From NCBI RefSeq assembly GCF_900119795.1, contig NZ_LT634361.1, forward strand, positions 1,798,001 through 1,862,000: DNA of 64,000 nucleotides, given 5' to 3'. The position numbers and the translations under genes were made by a program. Of this stretch, positions 1 through 8,620 are shown in pieces. How positions within the stretch are numbered: position 1 is the stretch's first letter; the number at the start of each line of letters is the position of its first letter. This DNA comes from Tenacibaculum maritimum NCIMB 2154 (GTDB lineage Bacteria; Bacteroidota; Bacteroidia; Flavobacteriales; Flavobacteriaceae). The notes under the pieces are model-generated. The model was not told the DNA's origin. It saw only the letters and a list, made by a program, of their open reading frames with translations, and searched no databases.

Positions 1-915
1 TGCAATAGCAACCGCAGCAGCTACTGGATTTCCTCCAAATGTAGATCCGTGATTTCCTGGTTTAATCACTTTCATAATATTATCATTTGCCAATACTCCT
101 GATACTGGATATGCTCCACCACTAAGAGCCTTCCCTAAAATTAGGATATCTGGCTTCACATTTTCATGATCTACTGCTAACATCTTTCCTGTACGAGCAA
201 TTCCTGTTTGTACCTCATCAGCTATAAACAATACATTATACTTCTCACACAAAGCTTTAGCTCCTGATAAATATCCTTCAGAAGGAACATATACTCCCGC
301 TTCTCCTTGAATAGGCTCTACTAAAAATCCAGCAATATTTGGATTTGACTTTAGTGTATTTTCCAAAGCATCTAAATCATCATATCCTATTTTGATAAAA
401 CCATTAGTAAAAGGACCAAAGTTTTTGCGAGCTACAGGGTCATTTGAAAAAGAGATGATAGTAGTCGTACGACCATGAAAGTTATTCTCACAAACTACAA
501 TCTGAGCATCATTCTCATCTATCTTTTTTACTTCATAAGCCCATTTTCTACATAACTTTAAAGCTGTTTCTACAGCTTCTGCCCCTGTATTCATTGGTAG
601 TAGTTTATCAAAACCAAATAGCTCTGTTGCAAATTTTTCATACCTCCCTAGCATATCATTATAAAATGCTCTTGAAGTTAATGTTAAGGTTTGAGCTTGA
701 TGAACCATTGCTCCTACTATTTTAGGATGGCAATGCCCTTGGTTTACCGCAGAATATGCTGATAAAAAATCATAATATTTTTTACCTTCTACATCCCATA
801 CATACACACCTTCTCCTTTACTTAAAACTACTGGTAGCGGATGATAGTTATGCGCTCCATGTTTATTTTCTAAATCGATCGCTTGTTGCGAAGTTAATTG
901 GTCTAAAACAGCCAT
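1..915 (-). CDS. rocD: Ornithine--oxo-acid aminotransferase, 5' part (runs off the window)
   Basis: PLP-dependent class III aminotransferase that converts ornithine and 2-oxoglutarate to glutamate semialdehyde in arginine/proline metabolism. About 305 residues are visible from the start [11 protein letters not shown]; the C-terminus lies outside the window. Family signatures seen are [10 protein letters not shown] near the N-terminus, [24 protein letters not shown], an [12 protein letters not shown] stretch, [12 protein letters not shown], and the lysine expected to bind PLP in LGKALSGG (about residue 262). The coenzyme-binding residues all look intact. Ornithine rather than acetylornithine specificity is inferred from overall resemblance. 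Transcription is leftward, and a perfect palindrome lies 53 bases upstream of the start. Confidence 0.93.
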   Translation of the reverse strand, partial: MAVLDQLTSQQAIDLENKHGAHNYHPLPVVLSKGEGVYVWDVEGKKYYDFLSAYSAVNQGHCHPKIVGAMVHQAQTLTLTSRAFYNDMLGRYEKFATELFGFDKLLPMNTGAEAVETALKLCRKWAYEVKKIDENDAQIVVCENNFHGRTTTIISFSNDPVARKNFGPFTNGFIKIGYDDLDALENTLKSNPNIAGFLVEPIQGEAGVYVPSEGYLSGAKALCEKYNVLFIADEVQTGIARTGKMLAVDHENVKPDILILGKALSGGAYPVSGVLANDNIMKVIKPGNHGSTFGGNPVAAAVAIA

Positions 916-1390
916 TTTTAATAATTTATGAATTTATAAAATAACTATTCCTTATCTACCTTTATCCTTTCGAAGAGTTCGAAAATTCAGCGTGGGAAAG
1001 AAATCATCCCTAAAAGATTTGCAATTTACTAAATATTCAGAATTTAATAAAATCTTATTTAGATGAACTTCCATAAACTTTCAGAATTTAAACAAACATT
1101 GATTCCCCCTCCTTTTTAGCACACATAGCATTGTTACGAAAACAAAAAAGTTAAAAAAGTACTCTGAACAATAATTTTCTAGCAACCCCTAAAACTTAGG
1201 CAAACCCAATATCTTTATAGCCTCGTTTATCTTACGCTTTTTGATGCATAAAAAACACTCTTTTAAGTTAATGTTATTGAAAAAAAGTTAAAAAGAAATT
1301 TCCCCCTTAACTTTTCTTTATCAATCCATTAACACTCTAAACATAAGTATTACCTTTAATTTGTTCTTTGAATTTTAATCTTAAAATAAA
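916..1390. other. Intergenic region between divergent rocD and metalloprotease genes
   Basis: This is 475 bases of very AT-rich sequence with no reading frame I would support. It must hold the promoters of both divergent genes. Visible items are the palindrome at 968-984 and, close to the rightward gene, TACCTTTA at 1351-1358, which resembles the Bacteroidota -7 box TAnnTTTG. No tRNA or transposon remnant was seen. Confidence 0.6.
968..984. promoter_or_regulatory. Perfect palindrome TTTCGAA-GAG-TTCGAAA, candidate operator
   Basis: Two 7-base arms are separated by 3 bases, 52 bases before the rocD start codon. The symmetry and position suit a dimeric repressor or activator. The regulator is unknown; this is inferred from symmetry alone. 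Confidence 0.4.
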
Positions 1391-2587
1391 ATGAAAAAAA
1401 ACAATCTTTTATCTGCATTAGCAATAGCTGCTTTGGTATTTAATTCTTGTCAAAATTCTGAATTACCCAACGAATTGCCCTAGGAGAAGTTTTCTACTAG
1501 CTTAGAAAGAAATGTAGAAGCAAATATAAATTTAGATTTAACTCAAAATGAACAACAAATTTATACACTTGTTTCTTCTTTATTAACAGAAGGAAAAGGC
1601 TTTAATCTATCTATAAAAGACGTCTTATTTAGCTTTACAGAACTTGAAGAAGATCCTTTTTTAAGATTCTCTAATAGTAAAAAGTCATATCTCTTAAAAA
1701 CGACAGACAATACTGTATCTGCCAGAGTTATCAAAGATGATAAAGATATAAACATGATCATTAGAATCACAAAAAATGATACTGAGGAATTTTATTCTTT
1801 TAATATAAACGCTACAAATGATACAGTAGCTAGCTCTAAATTAAAGTTAATTGAACGTCCTAATATTAATCTAGAAGATTTTTGTGCTGTACCCCCCATT
1901 ACCAATACCCCTATTTACAAAAGAAATGCTTCATCTTTAAACCAACTACCTACTGGATATTACGGAAGTATTGGTGATCCTCTAAAAAAAACTGACTGGA
2001 AATTAATCATTTACAAATCAGGAGAAGATATGGATTTAGATAAGGCTCTTATATTTGCTGGTTTTGCTTTTGGCGAACTTCAAGCATTTAATTCTTTTAC
2101 TGTGGAATATAGAGATGGATCTTCTTTTCTTTCACGATCAAAAACGTTTGGATTGGATTCTAAAACAATTTTGGAAAGGTTTGGATTTTACACTAAAGAA
2201 ATTGGGGTAAACTCTGGCGTAATACCACAAAACGCCTCCTTATTTCACTCAACACCTCTCGGAGAAGCTCATATTTTTGTTAGAAAAGACGCTTTTGACG
2301 GCGGACGTACCTTAGGAATTGCTAAGCGTAATACCGAAAACTATAGAATAGGGATTATTAGTACAGAAGGTACTTCTACCCTAGCTCATGAACTAGGTCA
2401 TATATTTGGCGCAAGACATTACGATCATCTTACCTATGACAGCGGATGGTGGTACAAATCAGTAATGCATTCTGGAACGAATGAGGTATTAGTTTCTGAT
2501 TTTGGACCTGTAACCTATCGTTTTTATAACGAAGAAAACAGAAAAGTCATGATTAACACTATCCAATCAGAAAAAATAGCTGAATAA
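1391..2587 (+). pseudogene. Secreted zinc metalloprotease (metzincin-like lipoprotein) interrupted by an in-frame amber codon
   Basis: The frame opens with a clear lipoprotein signal (MKKNNLLSALAIAALVFNSC, Cys20), then meets TAG at 1481-1483 (codon 31). It then stays open and coding-like to 2587, about 398 codons in all. The downstream part carries HELGHIFGARH (His333 to His343), the HExxHxxGxxH zinc motif of metzincins, and a later SVMHSG that may be the Met-turn. A single C-to-T change (CAG to TAG) would explain the stop. A restart at the internal ATG at 1754 would give 277 residues without a signal peptide, so export would be lost. The gene is therefore a recent pseudogene, a sequence error, or an amber-suppressed gene. 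A strong terminator follows. Confidence 0.8.
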
Positions 2588-2608
2588 ATAACTTTTTCCT
2601 TTTTACTT

Positions 2609-2646
2609 AAAGACCATCTAATTTTCTTTTAGATGGTCTTTTTCTT
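2609..2646 (+). terminator. Rho-independent terminator of the metalloprotease gene
   Basis: A 13-bp stem (AAAGACCATCTAA against TTAGATGGTCTTT) closes a short loop and is followed by a T-rich run. It sits 22 bases after the stop codon. Confidence 0.85.
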
Positions 2647-2770
2647 TTATTTAAGATGTAACAACCTCTTCTCTTACAAAAGACAACTCTCAATCTACCT
2701 CATAAAAATATTTAGAGTAGTGACTAAATTTTTAAATAAGTGTCATAAAAGCATACTAAAAATCAAAAAG

Positions 2771-3928
2771 ATGGATCAAGTTTTAAATACTTACAACAAC
2801 ATCACAGGTAGTTTAGGAAATCCTATTAGCTCCTTATTAATTGTTCTTTTGGGATGGGGAATCGCTCGAATAATCAAAAGAGTTGTCCGAAAAATAACTA
2901 ACAATAGCGGTTTAAATAAGACTTTAAGCAATGACAAAATAAATTTTGGAGCATTGGTTTCTAAATTAATTTACTCTTTAATAATGGTTTTTGTTTTTAT
3001 GCTTGCGTTAGAAAAATTGGGAATGACAAGTGTATTAGAGCCTGTAAAAGATCTGCTAAACGGATTTACCCAATTTATTCCTAATATCGTAGGAGCTGGT
3101 CTTGTAGCTTATATAGGATATATGCTAGCAACTATCGTTTCAGAACTTATAGGCGTATCTGGTGAAGCTATTCAAAAATTTACGCCTAAACTAAATCTTC
3201 CTGAGCATATAGATCTTGTTGTCATATTGCGAAAAGTGGTTTTTATTTTTATTTTTATTCCTCTTCTCATTTCCGCTTTAAACATTTTAAACATAAATGC
3301 AGTATCGGAACCCGCTACCAATATGCTACAAAGCTTTTTTAATGCTATTCCTAAAGTATTAGTAGCTTCTCTTATCATCATTATATTTACGATAGGAGGT
3401 AAATTCTTAAGCAATTTATTAAAAGATTTATTAGACAGTTTAAATCTTAATGAAATTTTTAAAAGCGCTCAACTAGATTCTTTTATAGGTAAAAAAAATA
3501 TTGAAAAACTAATAGCTAATGTAGTGTATGCATTTATCATCGTATTTGGCTTAATGACTGCTATTGATCAATTACAATTTGATAAACTTTCTGAAATGAT
3601 GAATACTATTGTGCATTTGGCAGGAAATGTATTATTTGGTTTGATCATTCTAGCGATTGGAAATTGGATTGCCCATGTTGCTGTTAAAAATTTTATGAAA
3701 AGCGATGATAATAAATTTATTGCTAGCATTATAAAAACAGCTATTCTAGCTATTTTTCTTGCAATAGGATTGCGCAGAATGGGAATTGCAAATGATATTA
3801 TCAACCTAGCTTTCGGTATTACTCTTGGAACTGTAGCCCTAACCATTGTACTTTCTTTTGGCTTAGGAGGTCGAGAAGCTGCTGGTAAACAAATGGAAAG
3901 AATATTAAATCGATTTAATAAGAAATAA
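2771..3928 (+). CDS. Mechanosensitive-channel-like membrane protein with repeated TM helices
   Basis: A polytopic inner-membrane protein of about 385 residues. It has repeated hydrophobic segments with the recurring pattern of a helix, an LGxxxxxxP-like turn and FxxxIPxxxxA (NGFTQFIPNIVGAGLVAYI, then SFFNAIPKVLVASLIIII). This is the repeat layout of the conserved-TM-helix family related to MscS-type channels (CmpX-like). It ends with FGLGGREAAGKQMERIL, a motif usual in that family. The frame is open from 2633, but that start would lie inside the preceding terminator, so ATG 2771 is chosen. The role is probably osmotic or membrane-stress response; no ion specificity can be read. It appears to be a single-gene unit ending in its own hairpin. 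Confidence 0.8.
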   Translation: MDQVLNTYNNITGSLGNPISSLLIVLLGWGIARIIKRVVRKITNNSGLNKTLSNDKINFGALVSKLIYSLIMVFVFMLALEKLGMTSVLEPVKDLLNGFTQFIPNIVGAGLVAYIGYMLATIVSELIGVSGEAIQKFTPKLNLPEHIDLVVILRKVVFIFIFIPLLISALNILNINAVSEPATNMLQSFFNAIPKVLVASLIIIIFTIGGKFLSNLLKDLLDSLNLNEIFKSAQLDSFIGKKNIEKLIANVVYAFIIVFGLMTAIDQLQFDKLSEMMNTIVHLAGNVLFGLIILAIGNWIAHVAVKNFMKSDDNKFIASIIKTAILAIFLAIGLRRMGIANDIINLAFGITLGTVALTIVLSFGLGGREAAGKQMERILNRFNKK

Positions 3929-3952
3929 ATCCCTGAATTTATATAATTCGTT

Positions 3953-3986
3953 AAGAAGGCTATCTCGATGATAGTCTTTTTTATTT
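3953..3986 (+). terminator. Terminator after the channel-like gene
   Basis: The stem GGCTATC/GATAGTC (one G-T pair), extended by flanking AAGA/TCTT, is followed by six T residues. It lies 25 bases after the stop. Confidence 0.75.
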
Positions 3987-4015
3987 TTTAAACTTAAAAA
4001 GACACCATATTTTAA

Positions 4016-4023
4016 TACTTTTG
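4016..4023 (+). promoter_or_regulatory. Probable -7 box (TACTTTTG) for the rlmD-like gene
   Basis: This matches the Bacteroidota TAnnTTTG consensus and lies 21 bases before ATG 4045, just after the upstream terminator. I see no good -33 element. Confidence 0.45.
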
Positions 4024-4044
4024 CATCCACTAATTTCATAAATA

Positions 4045-5496
4045 ATGCCAAGAAGAGAACGAAATAAATTTGTAAAAAGAGGTCAGATTTTAGAATTAAA
4101 AATAGAAGATTATGCCTTTGGAGGAAAAGGAATCGGAAAAATTCGTTCTGAACATGGAGAGTTTGTTGTTTTTGTACCCAATACATTCCCTGGACAAACC
4201 GTAAAAGCACAGGTTAAAAAATCTAGTAAAAAATATGCTGAATGTAAACTAATAGATGTTTTACAACACTCCGAAGATGAAATAGCTGTACCTTTTCAAG
4301 ATATACCAGGCGCTCCTTACATACAATTGCCTATTAATTTACAACACCAATACAAAAAAGAAAGTACGTTATCTCTTTTTAAAAGAATTGGAAAAGTGGA
4401 TACTATTGAAGATGCTTTTGATGAATTTGTTGCTTCTCCTAACGTTTTTCATTATCGAAATAAAATGGAGTATGGCTTTTCAGCTATTGGTTATGATAGA
4501 ACTCATAAAACCGACGTTGACGAATTTACATTAGGCTTTAAAAGAAGAGGAACTTGGTGGATGGGTGATAATTTAGAGAAAGACTCTGGATTATTTGACA
4601 AACAGGTTGAGGATCAATTAAGAATTATTAGAAAATACTGCGAAAAAACAGGGTTAGCTCCTTGGCACGGGCCTAAAAAAGAAGGTTTTTTTAGGTATTT
4701 CGTCGTTAGAAAGTCATATAAAACAGATCAATTATTGTTCAATCTGGTAACTACTTCATACGACTTATCTAAATTTGATTTGCCTGCCTTTGCTACATTA
4801 CTCAAAGATCTCTTTGGAAGTCGATTTGCTGGTTTATTGCACACTATTAATGATGAAATAGGTGACCGAACTATTGCTACTAGTGGGAGTATTCAACTAA
4901 TAGATGGCAAAGATAAAATTGTAGAAGAATTATTAGGTTTAAATTTTGAAATCAGCATGAAAAGCTTTTTTCAAACCAACCCTAAATGTGCTGAAAAACT
5001 ATATAGTAAAGTAGTTGAATATGTACTTGAGAATAAAGAAGCTGTAGATAACACAGTAGTAATGGACTTATTTTGCGGTACAGGAACTATCGGCCAAATA
5101 GTGGCTTCAAAAAGTAAAAACACCAAAATTGTAGGTGTTGATATTATTGCTTCTGCCATTGAAGATGCTAAGAAAAATGCTAAAAGAAATAATATTGAAG
5201 GACTTCAGTTTTATGCTGCTGATGTCGGTAAATTTCTTACAGAACATCCACAATATAAAAACAAGATTAAAACAATTATTTTAGACCCTGCCCGTGCAGG
5301 AATATCTCCGAAAACGCTTCGTAAGATAATTGCTTTAAATGCAGACAGAATGATATATGTTTCTTGCAATCCTGCAACACAAGCTAGAGATACTGAGCAA
5401 TTAATGCTAGCAGGCTATACGATTAAAAAAATTAGCTTAGTAGATCAATTTCCTCATACATCACATATAGAAACTGTTGTTCTATTTGAAAAATAA
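4045..5496 (+). CDS. rlmD: RlmD-type 23S rRNA (uracil-C5)-methyltransferase
   Basis: A 483-residue SAM-dependent RNA methyltransferase of the TrmA/RumA family. The N-terminus (about 10-70) is a TRAM-like RNA-binding domain (GQILELKIEDYAFGGKGIGK). The C-terminal half has the SAM motif DLFCGTGTIG, the motif LDPARAGISPK, the catalytic cysteine in YVSCNPATQARD (Cys441), and HIETVVLFEK with the family glutamate near the end. The cysteines that hold the [4Fe-4S] cluster in E. coli RlmD are not there: the equivalent stretch reads PGAPYIQLPINLQHQYKKE. It is thus a cluster-free relative. The target U1939 is inferred from family; another uracil is possible. It is convergent with the nap operon, with a shared terminator between them. 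Confidence 0.88.
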   Translation: MPRRERNKFVKRGQILELKIEDYAFGGKGIGKIRSEHGEFVVFVPNTFPGQTVKAQVKKSSKKYAECKLIDVLQHSEDEIAVPFQDIPGAPYIQLPINLQHQYKKESTLSLFKRIGKVDTIEDAFDEFVASPNVFHYRNKMEYGFSAIGYDRTHKTDVDEFTLGFKRRGTWWMGDNLEKDSGLFDKQVEDQLRIIRKYCEKTGLAPWHGPKKEGFFRYFVVRKSYKTDQLLFNLVTTSYDLSKFDLPAFATLLKDLFGSRFAGLLHTINDEIGDRTIATSGSIQLIDGKDKIVEELLGLNFEISMKSFFQTNPKCAEKLYSKVVEYVLENKEAVDNTVVMDLFCGTGTIGQIVASKSKNTKIVGVDIIASAIEDAKKNAKRNNIEGLQFYAADVGKFLTEHPQYKNKIKTIILDPARAGISPKTLRKIIALNADRMIYVSCNPATQARDTEQLMLAGYTIKKISLVDQFPHTSHIETVVLFEK

Positions 5497-5517
5497 AACC
5501 ACTTATATAATACAAAT

Positions 5518-5550
5518 TTAGCCACCCCATTTTGATAATGGGGTGGCTAA
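5518..5550. terminator. Bidirectional terminator between rlmD and the nap operon
   Basis: A perfect 14-bp inverted repeat (TTAGCCACCCCATT and its complement) closes a 5-base loop. It lies between convergent genes and can serve both strands. Confidence 0.85.
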
Positions 5551-5574
5551 GTATTTTAAGGTATATTTATTTCT

Positions 5575-6792
5575 TTATCTTTTATATCTCAATTTTCCTG
5601 TTTCTATTTGAATTGCTGTTCTAGCTAAAATAGTAAATACAAGCGCCCCCATTGCCCAAATACCTAAAGTTACTCCTATTTCGATACCAGTAGGCGTATA
5701 TTCTGCTATTGTTCCATAAGGTCCAGGAATAAACCCTGGAACAATCAATCCAAACCCTTTTTCAATCCATATACCTATAAATAATATAAAACATGCGAAA
5801 TAAAGTGCCTTTAAATTATTTCGAAGTTTATGAAAAGTCAAAATCACTGTAGCTAGTACATTTAAAGAAATGGCTGTCCAAATCCAAGGTAATAAAGCCG
5901 TTTTTCCATGAAGTCCAAAAAATAAATAGTAAGCACTTTCACTATGATGAGTTGGTGCATAAAACTCCTTAAACAATTCTGATACTAACATTATAATATT
6001 AATCTGCGCAGCAACCGTTACCACCAATGCTATCTTTTTTATTGTTTTGTCTTCTATATTAAAAATAGTAAAGCTTCTTATAACAGCCAATACTAAAATA
6101 ATTAAAGCGGGTCCTGCAGCAAATGCTGATGCTAAAAATCGAGGGCCTAACAACGCATTGTTCCAGAAAGGTCTAGCCTGTAATCCTTGGTATAAAAATG
6201 CAGTTACTAAATGAATCCCTACAGCCCAAAATACAGAAAGTAATGCCCCTGGAAGATATACACTCTTTTTAGACTCTTTTCCTTGATAATGTCTAAATAA
6301 AATATAAAAAGGAATACTTATATTGATAAACAAATAACCATTGAGAGCTATAACATCCCAAGCTAACATTGAATTAGGGAAGTTAAAAACTCCTATCCCT
6401 GGAATCATATGCCATAAGACAGCAGGACCTCCCATATCTGCTATTACAAAAGCTAAACACATAAGTAGCGCCGCCACTGCAAGTCCTTCTCCTATTAAAA
6501 CAGCCTGTTTAAAATCTATATCCTTCAATACATAGGTTGGCATCACTAACATTACGGCCGCTGCTGCAACCCCAACTAAAAAAGTGAAATTAGAAATATA
6601 TAATCCCCAGCTAACCCTATCAGTCATTCCTGTAACACTCAATCCATGCTCTAACTGAATCGAATAACAATACATTCCTGTTAATATTACAAAAGTTAAA
6701 AAGGCCATCCATAAATGATACCTTCTAGAACCATGTGTTATCACCTCTAAACTATCTTTTACTAAACTTGTAAAAACTTTAAATCTTCTCAT
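5575..6792 (-). CDS. NrfD/PsrC-type quinol-interacting membrane subunit
   Basis: A 405-residue integral membrane protein with roughly eight to ten hydrophobic helices. It resembles NrfD/PsrC/DmsC-type subunits that oxidise menaquinol in the inner membrane and pass electrons to a periplasmic Fe-S partner. Seen features are an early SWGLYISNFTFLVGVAAAA (a typical NrfD-family helix), repeated aromatic/glycine-rich helices and IWIEKGFGLIVPGF. It is the last gene of the leftward nap operon, 94 bases after the Fe-S protein gene. Standard nap operons use NapC or NapGH for this step, and neither is present here. This subunit is therefore the most likely quinol dehydrogenase for nitrate reduction. Substrate and partner are inferred from context. 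Confidence 0.85.
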   Translation of the reverse strand: MRRFKVFTSLVKDSLEVITHGSRRYHLWMAFLTFVILTGMYCYSIQLEHGLSVTGMTDRVSWGLYISNFTFLVGVAAAAVMLVMPTYVLKDIDFKQAVLIGEGLAVAALLMCLAFVIADMGGPAVLWHMIPGIGVFNFPNSMLAWDVIALNGYLFINISIPFYILFRHYQGKESKKSVYLPGALLSVFWAVGIHLVTAFLYQGLQARPFWNNALLGPRFLASAFAAGPALIILVLAVIRSFTIFNIEDKTIKKIALVVTVAAQINIIMLVSELFKEFYAPTHHSESAYYLFFGLHGKTALLPWIWTAISLNVLATVILTFHKLRNNLKALYFACFILFIGIWIEKGFGLIVPGFIPGPYGTIAEYTPTGIEIGVTLGIWAMGALVFTILARTAIQIETGKLRYKR

Positions 6793-6886
6793 TTTACCTT
6801 TTTATTAAAAACTTCTTTTATTTCTCTTATTTTATTTATTACACAAACAAAAATGATTTATTTTGTGCATATACAGCTATTATGAA

Positions 6887-7981
6887 CTAATCCATAAAAT
6901 ACCAAAACTTTGGTTCTGTTCCTAAATCTTCTTTTAATCTAAATACTTTTTTATTTTCTAAAACCCATCGGATAGTACTCTTTGGATCTAATAAATTTCC
7001 AAAAATTCGCGCTCCTGTTGGACAAGCTTCAACACAAGCAGGATTTTTTCCAGCTCTTGAACGTTGTACGCAAAAAGTACATTTTTCCATGACTCCCTTT
7101 TTACGCATTCTATTTCCTAAATAATGTTGATTTTTATTTAAAACTTCTTCAGGCACTTCTGGTGTACTCCAATTAAATCTTCTTCCATCATAAGGGCAAG
7201 CCGCCATACAATACCTGCATCCTACACACCAATCATAATCTACCACAACCAGCCCGTCTTCTTCTCTCCAAGTAGCTTGTACTGGACATACCTTTACACA
7301 TGGAGGATTATCACAATGAAAACATTGAGTTCCCATATAAAAATGCCCTTCTGCCGGTACTTCATGATAATAGTTATCATCTGCTTCATTAAAATTAAAG
7401 CCTTTACCTTTTTTGATTTCATGAATTCGAATATACTCCATTTGTGAGTTCCTATCTTGATTATTCTCAGCTACGCAAGCATTAATGCAATCCATATATC
7501 CTCGACATTTAGAAATATTAAATGCATAACCAAATAATACTTCTCTCTCTGCATTTGCAGAAGACATATTAATATGCTTACCTGTTCGTAATTCATAAGA
7601 ACGAACCAGTCTATTTACGGTGGCCTTCTTTTCTTCATTTGTCATTAATTTATAATTTCCTTTAAACTGCTCTTCCCAATCTATTTGTGCTTCTTCTTTA
7701 GCATCACTACTTGCTGAAACACTACATGATGTAGTTACTGCTCCTGCCCCTATTAATAAACTTGCTGTCAACTTTTTAAAAGCATTCCTCCTATTCATAG
7801 GTACTTCAAAAACCTGATCAAAACCATCTTTAACGCTTTCTTCTCCTACAGGAGTTACTATTGTTTTTTCATAAAAATTATTACGAGTTCCTTCTTGTTT
7901 ATCGCAACTACAAGATGGTAATTGGTTTTGCTCTTTATTATTTAGGTTTAGCGTAAACCATTTTTTTCTGTTAATGCTCAT
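6887..7981 (-). CDS. Periplasmic multi-cluster ferredoxin (NrfC-like) with an extended Tat leader
   Basis: A 364-residue electron-transfer Fe-S protein. Residues 1-61 are an unusual extension with CSC at 24-26. Next comes a Tat-like signal (NRRNAFKKL, residues 63-71, then a hydrophobic stretch ending TTSC, possibly a lipidated Cys). Cysteine groups follow: CRGYMDCINAC, CFHCDNPPCVKVCP, CVGCRYCMAACP and CTFCVQRSRAGKNPACVEACP. The last three are complete. In the first, Tyr stands where the second Cys of CxxCxxC is expected, so one cluster may be altered or lost. The long start is preferred because it lies six bases from the upstream gene; the internal Met62 is the alternative. It probably links the NrfD-like subunit to the periplasmic cytochromes. 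Confidence 0.88.
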   Translation of the reverse strand: MSINRKKWFTLNLNNKEQNQLPSCSCDKQEGTRNNFYEKTIVTPVGEESVKDGFDQVFEVPMNRRNAFKKLTASLLIGAGAVTTSCSVSASSDAKEEAQIDWEEQFKGNYKLMTNEEKKATVNRLVRSYELRTGKHINMSSANAEREVLFGYAFNISKCRGYMDCINACVAENNQDRNSQMEYIRIHEIKKGKGFNFNEADDNYYHEVPAEGHFYMGTQCFHCDNPPCVKVCPVQATWREEDGLVVVDYDWCVGCRYCMAACPYDGRRFNWSTPEVPEEVLNKNQHYLGNRMRKKGVMEKCTFCVQRSRAGKNPACVEACPTGARIFGNLLDPKSTIRWVLENKKVFRLKEDLGTEPKFWYFMD

Positions 7982-7987
7982 CCTAAA

Positions 7988-8620
7988 TTATTTTCGTTCT
8001 TTAATTTTTTCTGTATTGAATCTTGCTGGCCATCTACTATCAAATCTTGGAAAATGTGGATTATGACAGTTTACGCAAGTCATAGAAATTCTGGGAGAAG
8101 CCCAACTTTTAATTCGTTTTCCATGTGCTCCTCCTACCCAATCTTTATATACCTCCTGATGGCATTGGCTACATAATTTGAAACTCTTATCAATATCAAT
8201 GGTATGAGCTGCCAAACTTTTCAAATGATCCATATTATTGCCATCATGACAAGTTGTGCAATTCATAGTGTCTTCATTTGCATGGCTCAATTTAATATTC
8301 CAATGAGCCTTTTTAATACCTTCTACCTGCATTTCTACTAAAGGTACAGTATGGCATGCTGTGCACTTATAAGATTTTATCTTGTTCTTTCTGCTAGGTA
8401 TTAAAAACGTAATCTCTCTTTCTGTTACTTCTAAAACCTCTAAGCCTTCCATATATTTTTCTGAAGAAATAGTAATTCCTTTATAATGTTTTCCTCCCTC
8501 TAAAAACCGATCTCTTATGTTATGGTATGTTTCGCTTTTATCTGTTTGTTTGCAACAAATCATCAGTAATAAGAAAATTACTTCCAAAAAGTAAACAGCT
8601 ATTTTATTAATTATATTCAT
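7988..8620 (-). CDS. Tetraheme c-type cytochrome of the nap operon
   Basis: A 210-residue exported protein with four CxxCH haem sites (CTACH, CTTCH, CSQCH, CVNCH). The hydrophobic N-terminus ends in CC at 22-23, so it is anchored or lipidated. A C-terminal block reads GGAHGKRIKSWASPR and then CVNCHNPHFPRFDSRWPARF. It is not NapC: it lacks that family's layout, and the haem sites are spread over a soluble-looking domain. It overlaps the upstream NapB-like gene by 14 bases, which implies translational coupling. The likely role is to carry electrons from the Fe-S/NrfD-like pair towards NapB/NapA. The family name is not certain. Confidence 0.85.
   Translation of the reverse strand: MNIINKIAVYFLEVIFLLLMICCKQTDKSETYHNIRDRFLEGGKHYKGITISSEKYMEGLEVLEVTEREITFLIPSRKNKIKSYKCTACHTVPLVEMQVEGIKKAHWNIKLSHANEDTMNCTTCHDGNNMDHLKSLAAHTIDIDKSFKLCSQCHQEVYKDWVGGAHGKRIKSWASPRISMTCVNCHNPHFPRFDSRWPARFNTEKIKERK

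Noticed and set aside
2633..2770. Upstream extension of the channel-like protein from ATG 2633
   Set aside because: It would begin inside the terminator hairpin, and its residues look non-coding. ATG 2771 fits the family start.
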